From contig NZ_FTNF01000025.1 in the NCBI RefSeq assembly GCF_900156065.1, positions 18,930 to 82,929 on the forward strand: DNA of 64,000 nucleotides. The letters run 5' to 3'. Both the position numbers and the translations under genes were made by a program. Within the stretch, counting starts at the first letter, position 1, and each line of letters opens with the position of its first letter. Of the stretch, positions 53,015-61,456 are shown piece after piece. This DNA is from Micromonospora avicenniae. GTDB lineage: Bacteria; Actinomycetota; Actinomycetes; Mycobacteriales; Micromonosporaceae. The notes under the pieces were generated by a model. That model did not search any database. It saw nothing but the letters and a program-made list of their open reading frames with translations, and was not told the origin of the DNA.

Positions 53015-54907
53015 GTGACCGGAACCAAGATGAGCGACCGAAGCATCTGGATGGGAAGTCTCGCGGCACCGCTGCGGTCCTTCCTGCGAACCGAGTCCGG
53101 CAGCGCCGGTGTGCTCGTGGCCGCCATCGTCGCCGCACTGCTTTGGGCCAACATCGACGTCAGCTCCTACGAAGCCGTCTGGCGTACCCAACTCTCCCTG
53201 CGACTCGGGCCCCTCGAGCTCTCTCGCGACCTGCACACCTGGATCAACAGCGGCTTGATGACGCTGTTCTTCCTGGTCGTCGGCCTTGAGGCGCGACGCG
53301 AGTTCGACCTCGGCGACCTGCGCGACCGGCGACGTTTCGTGCTGCCCAGCGTGGCCGGCGTGATCGGCATGCTGATCCCGGTGCTGATCTTCCTGGTGAT
53401 CAACCACGGCGGGCCGGGCGCGCACGGCTGGGGCGTGGCCATGTCGACCGACACCGCCCTCGCGCTGGGCCTGCTGGCACTGCTCGGCCGGGGCGTGCCC
53501 GACCGGGTCCGGATCTTCCTGCTCACCGTGTTCGTGGTCGACGACCTGATCGCGCTCGTCGTCATCGCTCTGGTCTACAGCGACGACATCAAGATGATGC
53601 CCATCGTGGTGGCCGTAGCGGCGTTCGCGGTCATGCTGGCCATCCGCGCAGCCGGCATCCGGCGTGACTCGGCGTACGTGCCGGTCGCCGTCGTGATGTG
53701 GGGCGCGCTGCTGGTCAGCGGAGTCGATCCGGTGGTGGCCGGGCTGGCCATCGGGTTGACCGCGTTCGCCTACTCCCCCGGCCGAGCTGAGCTCGAGCAG
53801 CTCAGCGGCATGTTTCGGTCGTTCCGCGAACAGCCGACGCCCAGGCTCGCACGGACGGCCTCGCTCGGACTCGCGAACACGCTGTCGCCCAACGACCGCC
53901 TTCAGCGCATCTACCACCCCTGGTCCAGCTACGTCATCGTCCCGCTGTTCGGCCTGGCCAACGCTGGCATCAGCATCGACGGTCCGTTCCTGAGCCGGGC
54001 GTTCACGTCGCCTGTCACCTGGGGCGTGCTGCTCGGGTATGTCGCCGGCAAGCCGCTCGCCGTGATCGGTACCTCTGCCGTGCTCACCTGGATCTCACAC
54101 GGCCGCATCCGTCCGGCTGTGGGGTGGGCGGGCGTGCTCGGCAGCGGCACGATCGCCGGTGTCAGCTTCACGGTGTCGCTTCTGGTCGCCAGCCTGGCCT
54201 TCACCGGCGATCAACTGGCCGAGGCCAAGGTCGGGGTGTTCAGCGCCGCGATCGTATCCTCCGCGCTGACCTGGATCGCGTTCCGCGTCACGAACATGCT
54301 GCCCAACGACAAGCGCATCCGAGCGCTCTTCGGCGATGTGACGGAGCTGATCGATCTCATCCCAGAGGTCGACGAGAGGTACGACCACGTCCGCGGCCCG
54401 GCCGGCGCGTCGGTGACGCTGGTGCAGTACGGCGACTTCCAGTGCCCGTACTGCGGGAAGGCCGAGCCGGTCGTCCGGCAGTTGCTGGGCCACGCCGACC
54501 TGCGTTTCGTGTGGCGTCACCTGCCGCTGTCGGACATCCACCCGCACGCCCGGCTCGCCGCCGAGGCCGCGGAAGCGGCGGGCGCCCAGGGCAAGTTCTG
54601 GCAGATGCACGACCTGCTGCTCGACCACCAGGACAAGCTGAACATCAGTGACCTGATCAAATATGCCGTCGACCTCGGTCTGGATCAGGAACGCTTCCAC
54701 GACGATCTGATCAGCCAGACCCACGCCGAGCGCATCGAGAGCGACATCGACTCGGCCGACAGGAGCGGAGTGTCCGGCACGCCGACGTTCTTCATCAACG
54801 GTCGCCGCCACTACGGCGCGTACGACATCACGACCCTGACCGAGGCCATTCGTATGGCCCGAGCCCGGGCCCGCCTCGGCCGCGAGGCGCCAGCGACCCG
54901 GGAGTAA
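53015..54907 (+). CDS. nhaA: NhaA Na+/H+ antiporter fused to a thioredoxin-like domain
   Basis: The 630-residue protein has an NhaA antiporter (about 20-430, some 11-12 membrane segments) with the ion-binding pair in VVDDLIAL and the MSTDTALALG motif, followed by a DsbA-like thioredoxin domain (about 445-620) with CPYC at 477-480 and the cis-Pro segment GVSGTPTFFI. This fusion is known in actinomycetes. The redox domain should lie on the cytosolic side at the C-terminus and may gate transport by thiol state, which is inference. The GTG has aaaggtg upstream. Confidence 0.93.
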   Translation: MTGTKMSDRSIWMGSLAAPLRSFLRTESGSAGVLVAAIVAALLWANIDVSSYEAVWRTQLSLRLGPLELSRDLHTWINSGLMTLFFLVVGLEARREFDLGDLRDRRRFVLPSVAGVIGMLIPVLIFLVINHGGPGAHGWGVAMSTDTALALGLLALLGRGVPDRVRIFLLTVFVVDDLIALVVIALVYSDDIKMMPIVVAVAAFAVMLAIRAAGIRRDSAYVPVAVVMWGALLVSGVDPVVAGLAIGLTAFAYSPGRAELEQLSGMFRSFREQPTPRLARTASLGLANTLSPNDRLQRIYHPWSSYVIVPLFGLANAGISIDGPFLSRAFTSPVTWGVLLGYVAGKPLAVIGTSAVLTWISHGRIRPAVGWAGVLGSGTIAGVSFTVSLLVASLAFTGDQLAEAKVGVFSAAIVSSALTWIAFRVTNMLPNDKRIRALFGDVTELIDLIPEVDERYDHVRGPAGASVTLVQYGDFQCPYCGKAEPVVRQLLGHADLRFVWRHLPLSDIHPHARLAAEAAEAAGAQGKFWQMHDLLLDHQDKLNISDLIKYAVDLGLDQERFHDDLISQTHAERIESDIDSADRSGVSGTPTFFINGRRHYGAYDITTLTEAIRMARARARLGREAPATRE

Positions 54908-54988
54908 CGCGTTCGACGGCGCAGGTGAGCACGGTCCAGGCCGTTTGTCGCGTGGCCGGCCTTCTGGCGAGCCGCCGGGGGAAACGGA

Positions 54989-55019
54989 CCGGCGCGCGGA
55001 CCCGAGGTCCGCGCGCCGG
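54989..55019. terminator. bidirectional terminator
   Basis: CCGGCGCGCGGACC-cga-GGTCCGCGCGCCGG, a perfect 14-bp stem, separates the convergent nhaA and msrA genes. Confidence 0.9.
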
Positions 55020-55024
55020 AGATG

Positions 55025-55531
55025 TCAGGCCGTCGCCCGCTTCGGGAGCTTCCACCCGGGGCGAGGGAAGTGGCAGGTGTAACCGTTGGGGTAGGTCTGC
55101 AGGTAGTTCTGGTGCTCGGGCTCGGCCTCCCAGAAGTCGCCTGCCGGGGTTACCTCGGTGACGACCTTGCCCGGCCACAGGCCCGAGGCGTCGACGTCGG
55201 CGATCGTGTCCTCGGCGACCCGCTTCTGCTCGTCGTTGGTGTAGAAGATCGCCGAGCGGTAGCTCGTGCCGATGTCGTTGCCCTGGCGGTTCTTCGTCGA
55301 CGGGTCGTGGATCTGGAAGAAGAACTCGAGCAGCGCGCGGAAGTCGGTCTTCTCGGTGTCGTAGATGACCTCGATGGACTCCGCGTGGGTGCCGTGGTTG
55401 CGGTAGGTGGCGTTCGGGACATCGCCGCCGCTGTAGCCCACGCGCGTGGACACGACGCCGGGCTGGTGGCGGAACAACTCCTCCATGCCCCAGAAACAGC
55501 CTCCGGCGAGGATCGCCTTCTCGGTGCTCAC
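55025..55531 (-). CDS. msrA: peptide methionine sulfoxide reductase A
   Basis: The 168-residue protein has the catalytic GCFWG (Cys12) and the family segments GYSGGD, HAESIEVIYD and YLQTYPNGYTCHF. It reduces the S-epimer of methionine sulfoxide in proteins. The GTG start has gggag upstream and lies nine bases after the msrB stop, so the pair is an operon. Confidence 0.97.
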   Translation of the reverse strand: MSTEKAILAGGCFWGMEELFRHQPGVVSTRVGYSGGDVPNATYRNHGTHAESIEVIYDTEKTDFRALLEFFFQIHDPSTKNRQGNDIGTSYRSAIFYTNDEQKRVAEDTIADVDASGLWPGKVVTEVTPAGDFWEAEPEHQNYLQTYPNGYTCHFPRPGWKLPKRATA

Positions 55532-55540
55532 GTCGTCTCC

Positions 55541-56020
55541 CTACTTGTCGTCGGTGTCAGGGTTGGTGTCACTCGTGAACAGGGTGCGGTATTCGCCGTA
55601 CCCCGCGTTCTCCAGGTCGTCGAGGTGGATGAACCGCAACGACGCCGAGTTGATGCAGTACCGCAGTCCACCCTTGTCGCGGGGACCGTCGTTGAAGATG
55701 TGGCCGAGGTGACTGTCGCCGTGCAGCGAACGGGCCTCAACCCGGATCATCCCGTGGCTTGAGTCCTCGCGCTCGACAACGTTCGTCCTGGTAATCGGCT
55801 TCGTGAAGCTCGGCCAGCCGGACCTGCTGTCGTACTTGTCGACCGATGCGAACAGCGGCTCGCCGGACACGACGTCGACGTAGATGCCGGGCTCGTGGTT
55901 GTCCCAGTAGGCGTTCGCGAACGGACGTTCGGTGCCGTCCTGCTGGGTGACCCGGTACTGCTCCGGGTCGAGCCGCGAGACCGCCTCCGGGCTCTTGTGG
56001 TACTGGGTGTGCTGGGACAC
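55541..56020 (-). CDS. msrB: peptide methionine sulfoxide reductase B
   Basis: The 159-residue SelR-domain protein has the catalytic cysteine in LRYCINSASLRF and the substrate loop SGWPSF. The two CxxC zinc motifs of many MsrB proteins are absent, which marks the zinc-free form. It reduces the R-epimer of methionine sulfoxide. The GTG at 56020 has gggag upstream. A TGGAC-N6-GTCC site lies 118 bases before it. Confidence 0.96.
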   Translation of the reverse strand: MSQHTQYHKSPEAVSRLDPEQYRVTQQDGTERPFANAYWDNHEPGIYVDVVSGEPLFASVDKYDSRSGWPSFTKPITRTNVVEREDSSHGMIRVEARSLHGDSHLGHIFNDGPRDKGGLRYCINSASLRFIHLDDLENAGYGEYRTLFTSDTNPDTDDK

Positions 56021-56137
56021 AGCTCTCCCTTCCCGGCCTTTCGGCGCAGAGCTGAGGAACCAGGCGAGATGCGCCTGGACACGCATACGTACAGACGCCT
56101 TACGGGCCGCTGGTATTCCCGCAGGACCCATCTTTTA

Positions 56138-56152
56138 TGGACCATCAGGTCC
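56138..56152. promoter_or_regulatory. TGGAC-N6-GTCC site, msrB copy
   Basis: TGGACCATCAGGTCC is nearly identical to the copy at 62934 before the molybdopterin gene (TGGACCATCACGTCCA). The gap 56021-56425 holds no gene; it also contains a separate inverted repeat GGAACTGG-N10-CCAGTTCC at 56244-56269. Confidence 0.7.
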
Positions 56153-56243
56153 CGGGAACATGCCCGGCGATGGCCGGATGAGCGCCGCTGTTACGGCGTA
56201 CCGCCTGGGTGCCTCGATTCCACAGTAGCATCCGCTCGGTCCC

Positions 56244-56269
56244 GGAACTGGACTTGACCGACCAGTTCC
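56244..56269. promoter_or_regulatory. inverted repeat upstream of SDR gene
   Basis: GGAACTGG-N10-CCAGTTCC is a perfect 8-10-8 repeat about 160 bases before the SDR start. It could be an operator; nothing ties it to a named regulator. Confidence 0.4.
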
Positions 56270-56425
56270 AGCGCGGCTAGGTTTCGGGGCGTCCGACTCG
56301 GTGCCTCCGCTGGCGACGAACTGTCCGGCGTGCCCACCGGCGCCGAGTTCTACGGACGTCGGGCCACCCCGGGGAATCGGGTGCCGCCGACAAAACACGC
56401 GAATCGGTGGGAAGGACTAATTGGT

Positions 56426-57199
56426 ATGAGTAAGAGTTTCGAGGGCCGCAAGGTCGTGGTCGTCGGCGGCAGCAGTGGCATGGGCCTGGCCACGGCCCAC
56501 CAGGTCGTCGCCGGGGGCGGCACTGCCGTGATCACAGGTCGAGACCAGGACAAGGTGGGGGCCGCGGTCGAGGCCTTGTCGCAGCACGGAAAGGCATGGG
56601 GCATCACCGCCGAGCTGACCGACCGCGACCAGGTGCCGGAGCTCCGAAAGCAGCTCGCCGCCGAGCACGCCGACGCGACGCTGCTCGTCAACGCCGCGGG
56701 TTTCTTCATCCCGAAGGCGTTCAGCGAGTACGACGAGGCCTTCTACGACTCGTACAACGAACTCAACCGGGCGCTGTTCTTCATCACGCAGACCGTCGTC
56801 GCGGGCATGGTCGCCGGGGGCCGGGGCGGCGCCATCGTCAACGTCGGCTCGATGTGGGCGCACCAGGGCATCGCGGCGACGCCGCACACCGGCTACTCCG
56901 TGCAGAAGGGCGGCCTGCACTCGTTCACCAAGGCCCTCGCGATCGAGCTGGCGCCGCACAAGATCCGGGTCAACGCGGTCGCGCCCGCGGTCGTGAAGAC
57001 GCCCCTGTACCTGGGCTTCGTCCCGGCGGACAAGTTCGATGAGACCGTCGACAGCTTCGACGGCTTCCACCCGCTGGGGCGTGTGGGAAGCCCGGAGGAC
57101 ATCGCGAACGCGGTGTCGTTCCTGCTGTCGGACCAGGCGAGCTGGATGACCGGCGCCATCGTCGACGTCGACGGCGGCATCATGGCCGGCCGCAACTGA
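56426..57199 (+). CDS. SDR-family oxidoreductase
   Basis: The 257-residue classical SDR has VGGSSGMG (cofactor turn), NAAG, Ser in NVGSMWAH and YSVQKGG (Tyr, Lys), and ends with the common VDVDGGIMAGR tail. It would be NADP(H)-linked. Substrate unknown. The ATG at 56426 lies downstream of ggaagga. A very strong terminator follows. Confidence 0.92.
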   Translation: MSKSFEGRKVVVVGGSSGMGLATAHQVVAGGGTAVITGRDQDKVGAAVEALSQHGKAWGITAELTDRDQVPELRKQLAAEHADATLLVNAAGFFIPKAFSEYDEAFYDSYNELNRALFFITQTVVAGMVAGGRGGAIVNVGSMWAHQGIAATPHTGYSVQKGGLHSFTKALAIELAPHKIRVNAVAPAVVKTPLYLGFVPADKFDETVDSFDGFHPLGRVGSPEDIANAVSFLLSDQASWMTGAIVDVDGGIMAGRN

Positions 57200-57212
57200 C
57201 CTCGAAACGGAA

Positions 57213-57262
57213 GGCCGGGACGGCGCCGGCGGGGCCTCGGCTCCGCCGGCGCCGTCCCGGCC
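57213..57262. terminator. perfect 20-bp terminator stem
   Basis: A 20-base arm at 57213-57232 and its exact complement at 57243-57262 flank a 10-base loop directly after the SDR gene. Confidence 0.9.
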
Positions 57263-57416
57263 AATTCGCAGTCGCGCTCGTTTCTCGAAACCCGTACGCC
57301 ACAACCGCTACCGGTCGACGTGGTGAGACACCGAGGACCGTGCGCCGCGTGAAGGTGATGAACCGAAACCTGCACCTGAGGGTGCGGACCAGAACCTGGA
57401 TACAGGGAGGCGCCGG

Positions 57417-58334
57417 ATGAAGGCGATCGTAGTGACGGACGAAACCGCGGGAACGGCAGGGATGACGCTGGTGGAGCGGCCCGAGCCGGCGCCGGCGCTG
57501 AACGACGTCGTCGTCCAGGTTCACGCGTCGGGATTCACCCCGGGTGAGCTGACCTGGCCCTCGACCTGGGCTGATCGACTCGGCCGTGACCGGACCCCGT
57601 CGATCCCCGGGCACGAGCTGGCCGGAGTGGTCAGCGCGCTCGGCTATGGCACGACGGGACTGTCGGTGGGACAGCGGGTGTTCGGCCTCGCCGACTGGAC
57701 TCGCGACGGCACTTTGGCGGAGTACGTGGCCATCGAAGCGCGTAACCTCGCGCCGTTGCCCGGCGACGTCGACTTCACGGTGGGCGCGAGCCTGCCGATC
57801 TCGGGCCTGACCGCCTGGCAGGGGCTGTTCGAGCACGGCCGACTCCAGGCGGGACAGAGCGTCCTCGTGCACGGCGCGGCCGGCGGAGTCGGATCGATGG
57901 TGACGCAGCTCGCACGCGAGGCCGGCGCCCACGTCATCGGCACCGGACGCACCGCCGACCGTCAGACGGCGCTCGACTTCGGCGCGCAGGAGTTCCTCGA
58001 CCTCGACAACGACGCCCTGGAGGACGTCGGCGAAATCGATCTGGTGTTCGACGTCATCGGCGGCGACATCGGGAAGCGGTCCGCAGACGTGATCCGGACC
58101 GGCGGAACGCTGGTGACCATCGCCGGGCCGCCCGAGGCGCGACCCGTAGACGGCCTGGCGGTCGACTTCGTCGTCGTGCCCGATCGCGCCCAACTCGGCG
58201 AAATCGTCCGGCGGGTCCGGGACGGACGACTGCGGACGATCATCGGCAACGTCGCGACCCTCGACGACGCCGTCGCCGCCCTCAACCCGACCCAGCGGAT
58301 CATGGGGAAGACGATCATCCGCGTCCGTCCGTGA
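57417..58334 (+). CDS. MDR-family quinone oxidoreductase-like protein, copy 1
   Basis: The 305-residue medium-chain reductase has the GroES-like N-terminal domain, SIPGHELAG, and the Rossmann motif HGAAGGVGSM. The zinc-binding Cys set of alcohol dehydrogenases is absent, so it is of the NADPH:quinone reductase/zeta-crystallin kind. Copy 2 at 59436 is a close paralogue that has about nine extra residues near position 25. gggagg precedes the ATG. Confidence 0.92.
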   Translation: MKAIVVTDETAGTAGMTLVERPEPAPALNDVVVQVHASGFTPGELTWPSTWADRLGRDRTPSIPGHELAGVVSALGYGTTGLSVGQRVFGLADWTRDGTLAEYVAIEARNLAPLPGDVDFTVGASLPISGLTAWQGLFEHGRLQAGQSVLVHGAAGGVGSMVTQLAREAGAHVIGTGRTADRQTALDFGAQEFLDLDNDALEDVGEIDLVFDVIGGDIGKRSADVIRTGGTLVTIAGPPEARPVDGLAVDFVVVPDRAQLGEIVRRVRDGRLRTIIGNVATLDDAVAALNPTQRIMGKTIIRVRP

Positions 58335-58379
58335 GGACGTTGCACCTCCAAGCACGAGAACCGATCCGGGAGTGATCTG

Positions 58380-58406
58380 ATGACCAGCAAGAGCGCAGCC
58401 TCATGA
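58380..58406 (+). CDS. 8-codon leader frame coupled to GNAT gene
   Basis: ATG ACC AGC AAG AGC GCA GCC TCA TGA has a better ribosome site (gggag, seven bases upstream) than the GNAT gene that follows. Its stop overlaps the GNAT ATG (ATGA). It may act only to bring ribosomes to the next start. Confidence 0.4.
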   Translation: MTSKSAAS

Positions 58407-58858
58407 CTGACCCGAGCGGGCAGGTACGCTCCGCCGAGCGCCCCGACGAAGCCGGACACGACGAGAACGGCACCCTCAGCGAGGACCAGGCCGTCCTCAT
58501 CGACGAGGTGATCGACGCCTCGCACACCACCGCGTCCGGCTTTCGAGTCGTCCACGACGAGAACCGCGGCACCTACGACGCCATCGTCGGGGACCGAGAG
58601 GTGGCCGGGCTGACCTACAGCACGACCGGAGACGACCGAATCGTGCTACTGGGCACTTCGGTGTTGCCCGAGTTCCGCAAACAGGGCGTCGCCACCGCGC
58701 TGATCCGACACGTCCTCGACGACGTGCGCGCGCAAGGGAAGACGGTGACCATCCTGTGCGCGATCGTGCGCACCTTCATCGAGCACAACCCCGAGTACGC
58801 CGACCTCATCGACGTCAAGCACCCGGGAGTGACCCAGCGTCGCCCCCATTCGTCCTGA
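58403..58858 (+). CDS. GNAT acetyltransferase, YjdJ-like (1 of 3)
   Basis: The 151-residue protein has a short acidic N-terminal tail and a compact GNAT domain (about 48-145) with the acetyl-CoA loop FRKQGVATAL (RxxGxA). It belongs with the small YjdJ-like acetyltransferases, whose substrates are unknown. Paralogues follow at 58892 and 60527. Confidence 0.85.
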   Translation: MTDPSGQVRSAERPDEAGHDENGTLSEDQAVLIDEVIDASHTTASGFRVVHDENRGTYDAIVGDREVAGLTYSTTGDDRIVLLGTSVLPEFRKQGVATALIRHVLDDVRAQGKTVTILCAIVRTFIEHNPEYADLIDVKHPGVTQRRPHSS

Positions 58859-58891
58859 CTTCCTATCAGCTCCTCGGCAGAAAGTGTGACA

Positions 58892-59359
58892 ATGACGATC
58901 GATCTCGAGGCAGCCACTCGGGAAGAGAACAACGCGGCGCTCATCGCCGCATTGAACGAGACGAGTCCCAGCGAGGTGGAATCCAGCTGGGTGCTCGATG
59001 TCATCAACGACGCGGAGCACGGTCGGTGGATCGCCGCCCTCGGCGCCGAAGCGATCGCCGAGCTCCAGTATCGGTTCGTGGGCGGCCGTGTCGTGCTACT
59101 GACGACCTGGGTCGACCCCGCCTACCGCCACAACCGGGTGGCGACAGAGCTCATCGCTCGCGTGCTGGACGAGGTCCGCGAGAGTGGCAAGAAGATCACC
59201 GTCATCTGCCCGGTCGTGGGCAGGTTCATCGCCCGCAACCCGAAATACCTCGATCTCATCGACAAGGTTCATCCCGGCGCCGGCGCCTACCCGAAGCAGG
59301 AAACCACGGCAGGCGACCACGACGAGGAACTCACCGCGTTCGAGAACGACGTGCGGTAG
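58892..59359 (+). CDS. GNAT-like protein with altered acetyl-CoA loop (2 of 3)
   Basis: The roughly 155-residue protein aligns with its two neighbours through the VLDEVRESGKKITVICPVV segment and the ARNPKYLDLID segment. The acetyl-CoA loop reads YRHNRVATEL, so the glycine of RxxGxA is Arg. Binding of acetyl-CoA may be lost. The ATG at 58892 is better spaced from agaaag than the GTG at 58886. Confidence 0.8.
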   Translation: MTIDLEAATREENNAALIAALNETSPSEVESSWVLDVINDAEHGRWIAALGAEAIAELQYRFVGGRVVLLTTWVDPAYRHNRVATELIARVLDEVRESGKKITVICPVVGRFIARNPKYLDLIDKVHPGAGAYPKQETTAGDHDEELTAFENDVR

Positions 59360-59435
59360 CCCTCCGGCCTTCGGACGTCGTTCGAGTCGTCCAGCGGTCC
59401 GGGATGGACGAGAACTGAGGAAGAGGAGCATTTGA

Positions 59436-60380
59436 ATGAAAGCGATCGTGGTAACGGACCGGACCGCGGGAACGGCGGGGATGACGCTGGTGGAGCGGCC
59501 CGAGCCGGACGTGGCGATGCTCGCCAGTCTCGAGGGCGCGAACTACGGCGATGTCGTCGTTGAAGTTCACGCCTCGGGATTCACCGGCAATGAGCTGGAG
59601 TGGCCCTCGACCTGGGTCGATCGCCGCGGTTTCTACCGGACTCCGTCGATCCCAGGCCATGAGGTGGCCGGGGTGGTCACCGCTCTCAGCTATGGCGCAA
59701 CGGGGTTGTCGGTGGGGCAGCGGGTGTTCGGCCTCACCGACTGGACTCGCGACGGCACGCTGGCGGAGTATGTCGTCGTCGAGGCGCGCAACCTTGCGCC
59801 GCTGCCGGCCGACGTCGACTTCACGGTGGGTGCCGGCGTCGCGATGGCGGGCCTGACCGCGTGGCAAGGGCTGTTCGATCACGGCCGCCTCCTGGAGGGG
59901 CAGAGCGTCCTGGTGCACGGCGCGGCCGGCGCAGTCGGTTCGATGGCGACGCAGCTCGCCCGTCACGCCGGCGCCCACGTCATCGGCACCGGACGTGCCA
60001 GCGGCCGGCAGACCGCAGTCGACTTCGGCGCACACGAGTACGTCGACCTCGACAACGACACCCTGGAAGACGTCGGCGGAGTGGATCTGGTCTTCGACGT
60101 CATCGGCGGCGACATCCAGAAGCGGTCCGCACGTCTGGTTCGAGCCGGAGGAACGCTGGTGACCGTCACCGGGCCGCCGGAGGCGCGGCCCGCTGACGGC
60201 CTGGCGATCGACTTCGTCGTCGTGTCCGACCGCGCCCAGCTGGGGGAAATCGCGCGGCTGGTCCGGGACGGACGCGTACGCACGAACATCGGCACCGTCG
60301 CGGCCCTCGACGACGCCGTCGCCGCCTTCAACTCGACCCAGCCGACCAGGGGGAAGACGGTCATCCGCGTTCGTCCGTGA
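59436..60380 (+). CDS. MDR-family quinone oxidoreductase-like protein, copy 2
   Basis: The 314-residue protein shares long stretches with copy 1 (for example LSVGQRVFGL, WTRDGTLAEYV, QSVLVHGAAG), including nearly identical DNA at the 5' end. It has an extra segment around residues 25-37. No zinc cysteines. gaggag precedes the ATG. Confidence 0.92.
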   Translation: MKAIVVTDRTAGTAGMTLVERPEPDVAMLASLEGANYGDVVVEVHASGFTGNELEWPSTWVDRRGFYRTPSIPGHEVAGVVTALSYGATGLSVGQRVFGLTDWTRDGTLAEYVVVEARNLAPLPADVDFTVGAGVAMAGLTAWQGLFDHGRLLEGQSVLVHGAAGAVGSMATQLARHAGAHVIGTGRASGRQTAVDFGAHEYVDLDNDTLEDVGGVDLVFDVIGGDIQKRSARLVRAGGTLVTVTGPPEARPADGLAIDFVVVSDRAQLGEIARLVRDGRVRTNIGTVAALDDAVAAFNSTQPTRGKTVIRVRP

Positions 60381-60401
60381 GAACTGGGGAACAACGAGTG
60401 T

Positions 60402-60444
60402 CCGGCCCTCCGTGCGGATCAGCGCCAACCGCGGGGAGGGCCGG
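60402..60444. terminator. hairpin between convergent genes
   Basis: CCGGCCCTCC and GGAGGGCCGG, 23 bases apart, lie between the convergent MDR copy 2 and GNAT 3 genes. Confidence 0.6.
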
Positions 60445-60526
60445 TCGACGTCATCGACCAGCGCCGTCGCCGACGTCCGCGTCCTGGCCGGCCGAGTTCC
60501 GCGCGTTCAGCCGCGGACGATCTCAC

Positions 60527-60937
60527 TCAATGCTGCTGCGCCGCTGCGTGCGACCCGGGGAATGCCGGGTCCAGCACGTCGGCATATTCCGGATGAGCAT
60601 TGACGAATGCCGCAGCGAACGGACACGTGATAGTGGCGGTCTTTCCCTGCGCACGCAGCTCGTCGAGGACGCCGCCGATGAGCCTGCCGGCCACTCCCCT
60701 GCCCCGGAACTCAGGGAACACCGACGTCGCCGACAATACGACGCGGTTGCCGACCTTGTTGTAAACGAGCCCAGCGACAGTCCGGCCCCCTATAGCGGCC
60801 TCGTAGATGCCGAGCGCGCTGTTGTCGGTAATGACGAAGTCTTCCCCGTCGGGCGCGGTGGCGTCCGCCGCGTTCGAGTCGTGCAGATCGTTCTCGGCAC
60901 TGGTCAACGTGACCATGTCCTCGGCGTTGGCCGCCAT
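60527..60937 (-). CDS. GNAT acetyltransferase, YjdJ-like (3 of 3)
   Basis: The 136-residue protein has an intact acetyl-CoA loop FRGRGVAGRL and the family C-terminus (NAHPEYADVLDP). It faces the MDR copy 2 gene. ggag precedes the ATG. Confidence 0.85.
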   Translation of the reverse strand: MAANAEDMVTLTSAENDLHDSNAADATAPDGEDFVITDNSALGIYEAAIGGRTVAGLVYNKVGNRVVLSATSVFPEFRGRGVAGRLIGGVLDELRAQGKTATITCPFAAAFVNAHPEYADVLDPAFPGSHAAAQQH

Positions 60938-61086
60938 GTTGTCTCCTGAATCTCACCTTGGTCAGCCGTCCGGGAGTGCCCCGGTCAGGCCGAATGGTGC
61001 GGCAACAGTATCCCGCCGCGACCTGTTGCCAACTGAGGCCCGAGAGGCTGACTGGCGGCCGCCACCGCAAGGCGGGCATACCCATG

Positions 61087-61157
61087 GAGGGTGTTCGAGA
61101 AGGCTCGCCCGTCACCTGCGGCCGGCGCAGTAGGGCAGCACCTTCCCGAACACCCTC
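61087..61157. terminator. long-loop hairpin after the molybdopterin operon
   Basis: GAGGGTGTTCG (61087-61097) pairs exactly with CGAACACCCTC (61147-61157) and pairing continues inward for six more bases with one mismatch. It lies a few bases beyond the stop at 61161. Confidence 0.6.
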
Positions 61158-61160
61158 TGC

Positions 61161-61454
61161 TCAGGAAGTCGGCACCGGGAGGCTGAGCAGGAGCGATCCG
61201 CGCAGGTCGACCAGGACCCGGTCGGCCGTGCGCACCACGCGCATGACGACGTCCTCGCAGCCGGGACAGCGGGCGACGAGGCCGGGGGTTCGGTCGAAGA
61301 CGCGCATCGCGGCCAGCGGACGGCTCGTCCGGCACCCGGCGCAGGTGAGCTCGGCAACGGTGAGGTCGGTGCCCATGACCTCGCCGAGCGGTCCGGCGAG
61401 GGCGTTACCGTCCACCCACGGTGCGTCGTCGGCTCCGACGTTGGTGGTCGACAT
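61161..61454 (-). CDS. DUF6510-like zinc-ribbon protein
   Basis: The 97-residue protein has two cysteine pairs, TCAGCR and ARCPGCED, in a zinc-ribbon arrangement. It is the third gene of the molybdopterin operon and begins two bases after the flavin-reductase stop. The ATG at 61454 has ggagg at good spacing; the ATG at 61460 abuts it. The function is unknown. Confidence 0.8.
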   Translation of the reverse strand: MSTTNVGADDAPWVDGNALAGPLGEVMGTDLTVAELTCAGCRTSRPLAAMRVFDRTPGLVARCPGCEDVVMRVVRTADRVLVDLRGSLLLSLPVPTS

Positions 61455-61456
61455 GG

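Noticed and set aside
56250..56264. A seventh TGGAC site at TGGACTTGACCGACCA
   Set aside because: The right half is GACCA, not GTCCA, so it is not the same palindrome. It belongs to the separate GGAACTGG repeat.
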